Shown one piece after another: positions 34,390 through 45,689 of a stretch of DNA of 64,000 nucleotides. A program made the translations under genes and the position numbers. The DNA comes from Gnetum montanum (taxonomy: Eukaryota; Streptophyta; Gnetopsida; Gnetales; Gnetaceae). The stretch lies in assembly GCA_015680685.1 (NCBI GenBank), contig MNCI01007602.1, positions 1,919-65,918 on the forward strand, in the 5' to 3' direction. Numbering within the stretch: position 1 is the stretch's first letter; each line of letters begins with the position of its first letter. The notes below the pieces were generated by a model. It made no database searches and was not told the origin of the DNA. It saw only the letters and a list, made by a program, of their open reading frames with translations.

Positions 34390-34905
34390 TGCTCGAATAG
34401 ATTAGTAACATGCTAGTTTAAAGTCCTAGTAGACTGTGAACCTAGTTTAAAGCCCTAGCAGACCATGATGTGCTAGTTTATAGTCCTAGAAGACTGTTGG
34501 ATGCTAGTTTAATGTTGTAGCAGACAATGGATGTTGTGCTAGTTTAACGTCATGACCCAAGGACAAGCTATTGTGCTAATTTAACATCATGACTCAAGGA
34601 CGAGTTGTTCTCTAGTTTAACGTCATGACCCAAGAAGGAGCAATGCCAGTTTATAGTCATAGCAGACTATCTGTGCCAGTTTACAGTTATAGTAGACTAT
34701 CTGTGCTTATCTTGCTTGTGTAAGGTGCGATGCTACATGCGTAGTCATGTTGTGTGACTATAAATCCTGCAAAAATCAACTAGGAAAACAACATCAAGTG
34801 GAAACTATTGTAAATAGAGTTAAAATGCACAAATGAAAGAAAAGCAATGCAAAAAGTGATACTTTTAGGTTGTTCTAGGTCATAGGCTAGTTTAAGGCCT
34901 TTTCA
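34390..34905 (-). repeat. Stem repeats after gag-pro (C2)
   Basis: About eleven units are present. Examples: AGTTTAAAGTCCTAGTAGACT (stem AGTC/GACT), AGTTTAACGTCATGACCCAAGGAC (GTC/GAC), AGTTTATAGTCATAGCAGAC with TAT (stem ATAGTC/GACTAT), and AGTTTAAGGCCTTTTCAGGCC (GGCC/GGCC, about 34890). Different stems occur within one array. Confidence 0.85.
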
Positions 34906-35351
34906 GGCCATATTTTTTTGTTGTTTTTCAAATGAAATGCATAAGCTAAGTAGATGGATGTGTAAACAAAGTATAAATATGTAAAAAAAAGTGAAGTATG
35001 TGTAAAATAGGCAAGGAGGTGAAATGTAAATACATGAACAAATGTAACCCAAGAGAAAACCAAAAATGCATGGCCAATGGAGGCAAGGGGTGAGCTAGTG
35101 CTTAATGTGCTTTTGGCCAAGGAAACATCTTGATCACATAGTTGCTTCCTAATAAGGTGTGGATTCATGAATGTGCAAGGCTTAGGATCCTCTAGGAGGC
35201 TATTGGCTTCAACCACTCATTCAGGTATGCTAGCGTTAGGTGCTGCATTGGTTGCTGTAGGTGTACCACTAAAAAAATTTTCTTCCAAAACTTGCACCAT
35301 GTTTATGTTGTGTATAGTTGAAGAGCAAGCATTATCACCATGGATGATAAC

Positions 35352-38130
35352 TTAATCACCTTCATATGGAAGGTGGATTTCTTGGTGGATGGGAGAGGAG
35401 ATGCCCCTTAGTTGGGCTAGCCAAGGCCTACCTAAAATCATGTTGAAACCTAGCATCTCCTCTATGACAGTGAAATCTGCATTAGTGGGGAATTTCTCTC
35501 CTACCACAAAGGCTAAGTTGATTGTACCCTTGACTATGAAACATGATCCATTAAAGGATTTTAGACATGTGGTTTTGGTTGGCTTGATTTCATCTGCCAG
35601 ACTTGGTTTGTCGATGAAGAAGTATAGGACTATGTTTGTTATTGCAGCATCATCGACATGTACTCTATGGATGGTATAGTACCCAACATGAATGCTAATA
35701 GATAGTAGAGCTATAGTAACCTCCCCTAATTCAGGGTTGAATTTGATTGCATCATCGTGAAAGGCTAGGATTGTTGAACCCAATTCTTATAGTGCAGGGG
35801 GTAATATCATTACATGGATGGATGTCTCATCTACAGGGATGTCCTTTGTAATAGGAATGGAGGCCAACATTTGGGCCAAGGCTTAGTGGTGAGTAGATGA
35901 AGTCATGAGTTGGTCGTACAAGCTTAACTTTGTGTTCTTTTTCTTGAGCATTTGTTTTACCTGGGTTAGTGTAGCTACGATGTATTTGTCATTGGTTGTT
36001 GTATTGGCCTTGATTTCCTCCATGTGGCTTGAAAGACAAATCTCTTAGGGAGGGGGCTTAGGCTTGGTTTTCTTGGCCTACTTGGGGTAGGGATTCTAAT
36101 GTTTGGTTGTTTCATATTGGTTATAGACTTTTCTTTAGCCATGGGGATCGCGAGGCACTCATTTTTCCTCTTACGTTTCCATTTGGTAGGCCTACCTGGG
36201 TTACTAATGGGGTCAGACCTTGAAGGAGGAGAGATTAAGACATTGACCACTATTGGGCTTTGGGTAGGTGAGGGGCCATCATGTTGTAACATCCTTATGA
36301 CAAATGGTGATTTTGGAGTTGTTGTGTGACCAACTCATTGTCGCACCTTTATGATGAAAGGTTGCTTAGCGATTGTTGTTGCTACATCATGCCAGTTTAA
36401 CGTCTTAGCAGATGGTTGGTTTGGAACCTTGACCACAAAGGGTGTTGTGGGTGCCCAAGGTGGCACTTTGATAACAAAGGAAGGCCTCTTGCTTGTGGAG
36501 GCTGAGGGTATCCTTGCCTTGTTAAGAGGCACATAGATCACAAAAGGTTGATGACATAGGAAGTTTCATCTACATTGGATTGGCTCGCTGTGTCTAGCAC
36601 CAATTGGCCCTGTTCTATAATTCTTTGGAGGTCATCCTACAAAGCATAATAGGTGTTTTTACAATGACTAGATAACTAGTGGTAATGACAATATTGGTTT
36701 AGCTTGAAGTGTTGTTGGATTGGGGGCTTGTTTGGTACTGCTGAGGTAGGGTTCCTCAGTAGTTCACAGTACTTATCATGTGTTTTGCGAGAAATCTCTG
36801 ATATGTGTCTGTATTGGATTTTCCTAGCTTTTATGAGTTGCTCCAATAGTTTGAGGGTTCCATCGGTAGCAATGTATACCTTGAATGATCCTTGTGCTCA
36901 GAGTTGGACCTTGGGGTAGCCCCTATCAATGTAGCTAAGTTGGTGCTAGAGTTGGCAATTTTGTTAGTTGGGGCCTTTGGCTACTTAGCTGTTGGACCCC
37001 GATTGGTTGCTTTTATGCTTACTGCCATTGTTTCCACTATTGTGTTTTGCTTGTGAGCATGTTGGTTTCTATAGGCCACGTAGGCTAGGTCATTGGTAGC
37101 TTACGTTGCTTCCTCTATGCCTTTTGTTTAGGCAAAGGCTTGGCTAAGAGACTTTGGATCTAGATAATATAGTTTAGACTTGATGAAGTCATTCATTGCA
37201 CCTTTGAAGATGGCTAGTAGATTTGTCTCTACCAGGGGTTCATGCATTTCACTCAATGCAACATTCCAACATTAAAGGAATTTTGACACCGGTTCTAGAG
37301 GCCAAGTTGGTTGAGGGTTGCTTTAGGCTTTAGGCTGTACTTGAAGCATGTCACAAACTAGCTTATGAGATCCTCTAACAAGGAGATTGAGGCCTTGGGT
37401 AGTGTGTGATACTAGTCTAAGGCCTTACCAGTGAGTGACATCGGGAACATGCACATGATGGCATGTGGCCAAGCTTGAAGGAGTAGGCATTTAGCTTGAA
37501 ATGTAACCAAGTGTACATTGGGGTTCCCTTTACCATTGTACTTGGTGAATTATGGTAGCTGGACCCTAGTTGAAAGAGTTAGAGGTGGTACCATAGGACT
37601 TATGGGATCATCTTGATAGAAGTTCATCACCTTGATGGTATCAGAGGAGGTAGCCTTGAGTCAGTTGATCTCCTCCATAAAGCTTTGGATTAGCTAGAAT
37701 GACTAATCTAAGCTTGAGGATGTGCAAGTTGAATGCATTGGTTGGGCTTGTGTTGGTTGCATAGCATAGGGTCTAATTTTTGGTTGTGGAGTTTGCTAGT
37801 TTAATTTCATTGCAGATGGTTATTTCCAGTTTAATGTCGTAGCATATAGTTGTTGTGAGTTTAATGTCATAGCAGATGGTTGTTGCTAGTTTAACATCAT
37901 AGCAGACAATTGTAGTTGATGTGTTGGCTGAGGAATGGGTGTGATGGCCAAGGTGGGCCACACAAAAGTGGGTTGGATGGACACCACATATGCCAATGAG
38001 ATAGGCATGATGTAGGATGCCTAAGTTTTTTGGAGCTGAGAGGTGGCCCCTACATGAGCATAGTTTTGGGAAAATGCATTAGTTGCTTGTGAGGAAGGCT
38101 AAATTGTCATGGTTACCATCGCAGAGAGGA
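35352..38130 (-). pseudogene. Tat-type gag-protease relic (C2)
   Basis: Protease at 35783-35352 is well preserved: VHVDDAAITNIVLY at the active site (DDA instead of DDG), KGTINLAFVVGEKFP, ILGRPWLAQL, HQEIHLPYEGD. Upstream lie a proline/valine linker with VIKVPPWAPTTPFVVKVP-like repeats (36540-36340), a basic segment (36290-35975), the region of the zinc-like box (about 36640) and capsid helices (37400-37200), all with stops. A few AGTTTAA stem units interrupt gag (36390 and 37790-37910). N-terminal gag is lost at the junction with the LTR near 38140. It is non-functional. Confidence 0.7.
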
Positions 38131-38139
38131 TGGGTGGAC

Positions 38140-38933
38140 TGAACCAAGGATGGGACACTATATGCTATGCTTGTCCTATGTTATGCGTGGAACAGAGGAT
38201 GCTAATTACTACACTCATCCTATGTTATGTGTAGGACACAGGAAATTGGCTGTTGGGCTTGTCCCATGTTACACACAAGACATGGAAAGCTAGTTGCTAG
38301 GCTCGTCCTATGTTACGCATAGGACACATGATGCTGGCTGCTACACTTATCCCATGTTATGTGCAAGACATGGGAGGCTGGTTGCTACACTTGTCCCATG
38401 TTATATGCAAGACATAGAATGTTTTTTGCTACGCTTATCTCGTGTTATGTGTAGGACATGGGACACTGTTTGCTACACTTGTCCCGTGTTACATGAGGGA
38501 CATGGGACAATGGCTAGGTGTGTTATGCTACGCTACACTACATAGCTTGAAAAGTGCTATGTTGTGTTATGCTGCACAACGTGACAGGGTGCTACGCTAC
38601 ATAGCATGATAGGGTGCTATGCCAAGCTATACTACATAGTGTGACATGGTGCTATGCTACACAATGTGATAGGGTGCTATGCTGCGCTATGCTACATAGC
38701 GTGACATGGTACTACGCTACGCTACGATACATAGCGTGACATGGTGCTACGCTACACAACATGACATGGAAATTTGTAGAAAGTTCCATCATTCTGACAC
38801 TTAGTAAAATTTTGCAAATCTAGTAGTTAGAGTTGACTATACTCAACACTAAAAAAATTTGGGCAAAGTGCCACCATTTTAACACTTAGCCAAATCTGCA
38901 ATCATGATGCTGAGACTCGAAATTTTGTGGTAT
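38140..38933 (-). repeat. Truncated LTR of C2 (5' side)
   Basis: Collinear with 32390-33233: the same outer segment (GACACTTAG, AGTTGACTATACTCAACAC, AATTTTGTGGTATTTCAAT), the same CTACGCTACATAGCGTGACATGG array (38520-38770) and the same CATGTTATG...GACATGGG array (38150-38520). It lacks everything downstream of U3. The two copies share organisation but differ at many positions, so the insertion is old. Confidence 0.7.
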
Positions 38934-38939
38934 TTCAAT

Positions 38940-40900
38940 ACTCCCACAATCATTGCACTATGTCTCTTTAAGAAATAGTTAAGTGTTCTAGAGGCTTACC
39001 CTATATAAGGTAAATCTTAAAATCATCGTACCATTATTCTACGTGGGTCGTGCTTACTATGGCTATGGATGCAACATTAGTGATTTGTGTGATAGGAATA
39101 GTGCAATTTTCCACCAAGGTGGGCAATGCGCGGAACATGTCTAGTGAAATGCTTAAGGCTAATGTTGCTAATGTGTTGGCTATGACATTTTCATTCCAAA
39201 AAATGTATTAGACATCGATAGTTGTAAACTATTTAAGAAAGTGCTTTTCTAGGTCATAGTAAGGTTGTAGATTTTCGGCCTTATAGCTGTAAATGTCTAT
39301 CATGCGATTGGTCACTAGTTGCGAGTTGCCTCAAATCAGTAGGTGTTGAATCCTTAGGTCATTTTTTGTAAGGATACCTTAGATGAGACCTTCACACTCC
39401 ACCATGTTATTAGTGTAAGGGAATACAAAATGGTATGTGAAAGGTTGGATCTCCCTAGAAGGAAATGTGATAATGGTATTGGCACTACCCCCTTGAGAGG
39501 TTGAAGCTCCATAGAAATGCAGGAGTGCCTCAAAGTTATCAAGCACTTGACTAATGCTACTGACATGCTCATTCGGGAATTCTAGATCTATAGTCACTTG
39601 ATCATCCATAGGGGAAGCTGTGAGTTGTGTGGCTATAGCATGAACTTTTGTTAAGGCTTATGCAATGTAGTGTAGGTCAAACTTCACTATTATTACTTTC
39701 CACTATGCAATGCGACTACTTTTGTAGATGTTCATTGTGATTGATTGAAGTATGTTATTTTTGCAAATGATGTTGACTTAACTACGGAAAAGGTAATTCC
39801 TCCACTTCTTCAATGAAAAGACTAAGACTAGGAAATGCTTTTCCACATCATTGTATTTTTCTTTGTGGGCTACTAATGCATGGCTCAAGTAGTAAACTAG
39901 GACCTTTATGCCATCATCTTGCCTTTAGTAAAGTAGAGAAGTGATGGACATTTCAAAAGTGACAAGTAAAGGGTTTATCTTCTTGTGGAGGGTGAACCAT
40001 AGGAAGTTGCACCAACTCTTACTTAAGATTTTCAAATGCTTGTTGGCATTGAGCTATCCTCTCGAAGTAGTCTCCTTTCTTAAGCAAATGTTACATTGGC
40101 TGTAACTTATTGGTTAATCATGAGATAAACCTATGAATGAATTGCAACCTACCTTGTAACCCTCATAGCTCCTTAAGGTTGCCTAGAGGTGCTAAGTTGG
40201 TTATGGCCTTAACCTTGTCAAGGTCTATGCATATTCTTGCTTTGGATACTACAAAACTAAGCATCTAGCCTAGTCTAATGTCAAAAACACACTTCTTAGG
40301 ATTCAACCTAAGATCATTTGCATAGTTATGGATACTTTGGACTTAACTGTGATGTCATCAATGTAATCATTGAGGAAACTTAACATGTAATCACTAAAGA
40401 TGTATGTCATTACACACTAATATGTTCCTCCTATATTCTTGAGTCCAAAGGGCATTAATGTATAACAAAACATACCCCAGGGGATCATAAAGGTTGTGCT
40501 AAGTTGATGTTCAAGGTTGATCCTAATCTAGTTGTAGCTCGAGAACCCATCCATGAAGAATAACAAGGCATGTCTAACCATGGTATTGGTTAGTTAATCA
40601 ATATTGAGCAATGGGAAGTCATCTTTAATGATTACCTTGTTTAGGTCCTAGAAGTCTATGCAAATGCATATGGTTCCATTTTTCTTGGGCACAAATATGA
40701 TGTTAGAAACATAGTATGCATAGTCAATGGCTTGGATGAAACTAGATTTGTAAAGCATGGTGGTTTCATAATGAATGACCAACACCACCTCAAGCCTAAC
40801 CTTGCACGCTTTTTTTTTACTTGCTTAATGTAGGGATCAAGGATAATGTTGTGCTAGATTAGCCAAGGGTCTAGGCCCAACATGTCCTTATATGACCATA
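38940..40900 (-). pseudogene. Tat-type RT and RNase H relic (element C)
   Basis: The minus strand from 40900 down gives RT landmarks with many stops: VIHYETTMLY, IKDDFPLLN, LFFMDGFS, IPWGMFCYTLMPFGLKN (about 40450), the YIDDIT-like segment (about 40360), and PKKCVFDIRL. RNase H (about 39950-39350) ends in MDDQVTIDLEFPNEHV and HFYGASTSQGGSANTIITFP, then FPYTNNMVECEGL, the terminal motif of the second (archaeal-like) RNase H of Tat elements. It is clearly broken. Confidence 0.7.
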
Positions 40901-40919
40901 CAAATCCCTTGATGTTATT

Positions 40920-42470
40920 TTTTAGCATGTTAGTGATGTCTTGGATGTGTTGGAAATCTCCCCTTTGTCATTTTTTGCTTCGTTTGTTCTACACTTGAAG
41001 GGTTTGGGCTTTGGAAGAATAGTTGTTGATGCCCTACCATGGCACCCTATCATGGTAGGGATCACTACCACTATGGGGCATTTCAACCACCATGGCTGGG
41101 GAGGGCGTGCATTGGGAAGGATTTTTTTTCTTTTGGTGATGGGGTTTTTGGTCATTGCTCTGTTCTTCTGGTATGCTTAGCCCATGGGGTTTCTTGTGTG
41201 GGCTATGGAAAGTCTACAGGTTGCATCTTATGAAACAGTAGAGGGGAATAACTTTTGGTGCATGGAACAACATGACCACAAGCTATGCATAAGACTACAA
41301 GGTTGACTGGAGTCTGACTATTGTTGGTGTTTTCTTACAGTGCATGGGGGTCTGTGCAATTTTTTTTCTTTTTTGTGTTTCCCATGGCATGAGCAAAATA
41401 GGAATTAGGGTTCCAGCTATGGCTAGGGGAAACTTGCCATGAGGTAGAGGATGCTATGGGGTTCTATCTCCAAAATATTTTATTTTATTTCTTGTTTGTT
41501 TGCTATGGGAAAAACCCATACATGGTGCACACCACAAGTGATACAACAATTAGTGTGCCCTGTAGCATGTCGTAAGGGCTATGGGGGCAATGGCACCCCA
41601 TAGCATAGCCATGTGATTTCAAGGGCTATAAGGGCACCCAGTTCTAGGGTGCATTTTCAATTCTTTCATTTTTTTGCTATTTATAAAAAATAATTGGGGG
41701 GCTGTGGTTGTGAAGGATGAGGTAGGGCACAAGCGTGGTGCATGGAGGCATTGTGGGTGTGAGTGTAAGACACATAGGATAGCACAGGGTGCAAAGAGCA
41801 TGGTAGGAATGGTGGACGTGCAGGGCATGATGGAAGCAGCTATGTAGAGAGGGTGATGTGTGTCACGGTAGAGCATGTGGTGTAGAGAGCATTGGGGTGG
41901 CAGCCAAGACTTCACTTCTTATAGGCCATAGCTAGGACTACACTCTCCATGCCTTGGAGGTGCAGTTGACATCAAGTGTTTGGTAAAGTGGCTACCCCGA
42001 GAGTTAGGTTTTTTGGGAGTATGCCCTATAGAGAGTGCAGTCACAATGCCCATAGATGGGAAAATTTCACCTCATTTCTAGACTATGCTCTCTATGGAAG
42101 TAGCCTAGAGTTTTAATTTTTTCAAAAATTTTGAACTACACTCTCCATTGCGATAATCTAGAATTAGAAAATTTTGGAATTTCTAGACTATGCTATCTAG
42201 ACTTAGAAAAAAGTTTGTAATGATGCTAAACCTGTAGACTATAACGATGATAAAACTACAAATTGTAATGATGCTAAATGTGTGAAACTTCAATGATGCT
42301 AAACTTGTGCAAACATGTGGTACCCCAATGAGTACTAGGCATGTCAAATGGATTAGTTGATGTCCTATACCAACGAAACCCTAGAGGGTATTGCCAAAAT
42401 TAAGAATTTTTTTGTTAGTCTATGTTATACTATATTAATTTTTCTAACTTAATTTAATAATTTTATGTTG
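40920..42470. other. Spacer between RT and antisense-gene relic (element C)
   Basis: There is no coding frame I trust. The first 250 bp match the region upstream of RT in element B (17030-17150). Further on are inverted repeats such as GCTATGGGGG...CCCCATAGC (41580-41610), a repeated ACTATGCTCTCTATGG-like motif (41930-42190) and AATGATGCTAAAC-like repeats (42210-42310). It occupies the place of the promoter and arrays of the antisense gene in element B. Confidence 0.5.
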
Positions 42471-42487
42471 AAATTTGCATCTATATG

Positions 42488-44510
42488 TGTATACAAACAC
42501 TTCATTTGTTTCTTGACAGTTTTAGAGTGTTGTTGAAGCCTATATTGATTGTCATGGAGCTCCTGGGCATCCTATGCTACATGAGTGAGCCTATTCCTAA
42601 CACGCCTATGCCAGATATGTGAGTTGTTCAACAAGTAGTGTGTTTTTGAATAGGGGTTCATGAGTTTCTAAGGTACCTTCTATAGTAGTTTAGTATGATC
42701 ATGTGGTCACACTTAGTGGTGAAGGCTGCTAGTGCCATCACTGAGACGTTGTTGCCTAGGGCTAACTAGGATGTCTTGAGGTTCATGTCTGATTGGCCTA
42801 TTATTGGTAGTGATGGAGTAGGTGGTTCATGAAAAGGCCCTAGGGATTCTTAGCATCTATCCAAGATTTGACACATGATGGGGTTCAATTGCTACAACAA
42901 GATTTGGCATATTATGGGGTTCAATTGCTATGCGAGTACACACCTTGTTCTAGAGTCCACCTATAATTGTCTACTATGCTAGAGGTTAAATGCATTTATG
43001 GCTTTCATAGTGTGTCTTTTGCTATTTTCTCATGCTATTTTGCTAATGGCTCATGCTTAATGCCAAATTCAAAATTGATGAGAAGGAGTTGATGAGGAGG
43101 GCCTACATGACAAGGCAAATGCCCTAGCCTTAACTCGCACTACCTTAGAGTTTTTCTCTTCTACCCTGGATGTTCGAGAAGTTGTGCTTAAGTAGGTGGG
43201 GTTTGATCTAGAGATCTACCCAACTTGATACCCAAGGATGTATGAGTGGTGGACGACCCATGATTAGTTGGATGATGAGTGGGCCACTAGTGTGATTAAC
43301 GCTGAGGAGATGTTTGCACCACCACCTTCTTCTCACACTGTATTTGTGCTACATATGTGCCTATGTTTTAGCTCATGTAATTTTTCATGTTTGCCTATTA
43401 GTTTGCTTTTTGGATGATGGTAATGTTGTTTTGCCTTTGTTGTAGTGGTATTTTCTTTGGGAAAGGTGATAGTGGTCACAACAAGCTACACAGAGGCCAC
43501 CCTCATCATGAATTATGGTGATGTAGAGGGTGCACAACATTGGTTCTACCATAAGGCCTTAGATGCATTGATTGCTAGGCTCACACATGAAAGGTTGATA
43601 GAACTATTTTTGGCCCTTATCTCAAGTTTTCTAGTGGTAGAAATGGTCATCATTATTTACTCCTTCAGTAGTGGCATTCAACAAATTGTCACCTGAGTGC
43701 ACGGTGTGAGGGTAGTTCTCTACCTCAATGAGGCCTTCTTTGTTGACCTTTTCGGACTTTCCACTGATGGCCCATTAATTGTTGATAAGGTTAGTAGGAA
43801 GGTGGACTATAGAGGGGAGATTGAGGATTGGTTAGGGGTCATGTGATTTCCCAAGGGCATACCAATTAAAGACATGCTTGTGCCTGAAGTATGGAAGCTC
43901 TACCCTCTTTTTTGTGCTCGTGCCTTTCCAAAATTGCTCTCCCAAGGAAAGATCCTTGGGGTGGAGCAGGTGCAAGTAATGAAAGAGGTATTCTTGGAGG
44001 GCACAAGGTTCAACTAGGCTACTTATATCATAATTTTCTTACATGTAGAGATCCCATGCTATAGTTTAACATCCAGGAACAGTCCCACATCCACTTCGTA
44101 TTCTTTGCAGGATGCCTGTGAATGTTTACGAAGTTGTTGGTTATGCATGATGGTGGATGATGGGTGATGTAGGACCATGAATAGCTATCCAAACCATGGA
44201 TCAAGCACTTTTTCAAAAACACATAGGCATAGGACCCCACCAAAGGAAATCGATGAGTTATTATCAGTAATGACTAAGGCTCTTATGGGGTAGTCACATT
44301 ATTCACATGATAATGCAAGTGAGGGTCCTCTAGTTGACACTGGGGATGTTAATAAGGTAGATATCTACATTACAAAGATGGTAAAACTATCCAAGGAAAA
44401 GACTAAGTAGTTACATGCCATGAAGGAGGCTGCTCTTGAGGCTAAGAGGCTATGCAGCAAGAAGATCCATATAAAGTTTCAAAGCTTGTGCATAGAAGTT
44501 GCAGGTTAGT
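42488..44510 (+). pseudogene. Relic of the spliced antisense gene (element C)
   Basis: After an acceptor-like TTTCTTGACAG (42479), plus-strand fragments match element B's gene in order: EPIPNTPMPD; GVHEFLRYLL with IWSHL-like HTWSHL coding; NALALTRTTLEFF; GDVEGAQHWFYHKALDALIA (43520); VVLYLNEAFFVDLFGLSTDGP (43720); GEIEDWLGVM; VWKLYPLFCARAFPKLLSQGK (43890); and a coiled-coil end near 44460. The second domain (43440-44000) is the best preserved. Several stops are TAG. It lies upstream of RT on the opposite strand, as in element B, so the arrangement is shared by two independent insertions. Confidence 0.65.
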
Positions 44511-44613
44511 ATATGTAACTTGCTAGATGCATTTATTGTATTTCTGTATGTTTATATTTTTATGTTTTTCTATTATGATATGCTATTGTGCTAACATGCT
44601 ATGTATGCATGTG

Positions 44614-45507
44614 TGATGAAGTGCTAAATAGTCAATGCATTAACTAGGCCATGTACATGGGGCCTCGTATATGCGGCCGCATCAATGTGGCCCTATCCAT
44701 GCATCACCATGGCCCCATTTATGTGGAGCCTATTTTAGCCTATAAATAAGTGGGCTTTTGCCACACTTAGGTACCTTTTTGGTAGTTGTAGTGAAGCTCT
44801 TGCAATTTGTTTCCACCAAAGTTAGAATATTTTTCAGCTGCCCACAGTAGGTGTAAGAAAGGTGTCCATCTCTTTATTGGAGCGCTGATGTACCTAAGCC
44901 CATTGGCGTGAATGACAATAAAGATGAGCTTTTCAAGAATTCCTTGCAGAAATTGGACTTAGTTATTTGATGCATTTAATAGTTTAATATTTCTATGCTT
45001 TAATAATTCCTTAATTTTTTGTTGTTATTACTTTAATCGGCATTGCTCTCTTATAGTTTATAAAAATCATAAGTACGACCATCTCAAACATAAACCCAAC
45101 ACTTGGCAACCCAGCGATGCTTAACATTGGGTAACCTAGTAGTGGCTAGGGGATGCTTAGGATGTGCATGGAAGATGGGATCAGATACTTATGTTAGAAA
45201 GAGTTAAGATATAGATTAGGATAACTATAGATTACGTAATATTCCATTCCTTGCTTTCCATTTCAAGAATTAGCTGCTAGAAATTAAAGTGAAAAATCCA
45301 TAAAAATCATTTGCCACAATCTCACTTAACCATCGCAATCATAACATCACAAGTGAGGTTGGGAAGACAACGACCGTTCTAATCCAAGGTTTTATTGGTT
45401 AGGGTCTAGTGTATGCAAAGTGCTTACAGTCTACGGAATTCAACCAAGTCACGTGTGAATGCACATGATTTGCATGGTTGGGCATAGGGGTACCTAGCCG
45501 CTCATCA
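44614..45507 (+). repeat. Athila-like LTR (5' LTR)
   Basis: Starts TGATGAAGTGC and ends ...CATCA, one base before the PBS. TATAAATA is at 44741-44748, AATAAA at 44917-44922. Blocks CCCACAGTAGGTG, GCTTAACATTGGGTAACC and CAAGTGAGGTTGGGAAGAC match the other family A LTRs. Length is about 0.89 kb. Confidence 0.85.
44665..44748 (+). promoter_or_regulatory. U3 promoter with TGCGGCCGCA palindrome
   Basis: The TATA box at 44741 is preceded by TGCGGCCGCA (perfect 10-bp palindrome, about 44675) and related GTGGCC/ATGGCCCC modules with CCATGCATCACCATGG. Neighbouring LTR copies have other palindromes at this place. Confidence 0.6.
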
Positions 45508-45508
45508 T

Positions 45509-45526
45509 TAGCACAATTTCCGGGGA
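45509..45526 (+). other. Primer-binding site, tRNA-Asp type
   Basis: TAGCACAATTTCCGGGGA matches the Athila site TGGCGCCGTTGCCGGGGA at 13 of 18 positions, one base after the LTR terminus. Confidence 0.7.
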
Positions 45527-45689
45527 TTGTTAGTTTTACATGCATCATCTAACCTTAGCAGAATTATCATTCACGTTGTTGGAACAGATCCAAGATAGTA
45601 AAATCTACACATGTTAGGTGGCATAAGTAAAATGTAAGGTACACCAATTAGTGGATTATCTAACATTGAACATATCTTCTTCTCACAGG

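Larger units (their letters stand above)
31980..38933 (-). mobile_element. Short Tat-type element C2 (gag-pro only)
   Basis: Direct repeats of about 0.8 kb at 32390-33233 and 38140-38933 flank a gag-protease region (38130-35352), an array (34905-34390) and 1.1 kb without genes. No RT, RNaseH or integrase is present. It separates RNase H (39.4 kb) from integrase (31.8 kb) of element C, so it inserted into C's pol. The right LTR lacks R, U5 and PBS and runs straight into gag. Confidence 0.6.
30302..44510 (-). mobile_element. Old Tat/Ogre-like element C, split by insertion
   Basis: On the minus strand: antisense-gene relic (42488-44510, plus strand), spacer, RT-RNaseH (40900-38940), insertion C2 (38933-31980), integrase (31830-30530), array (30435-30302). 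The module order equals that of element B. It is more decayed than B, with many stops. The upstream gag-pro and LTR are missing because a plus-strand Athila-like element begins at 44614. Confidence 0.6.
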
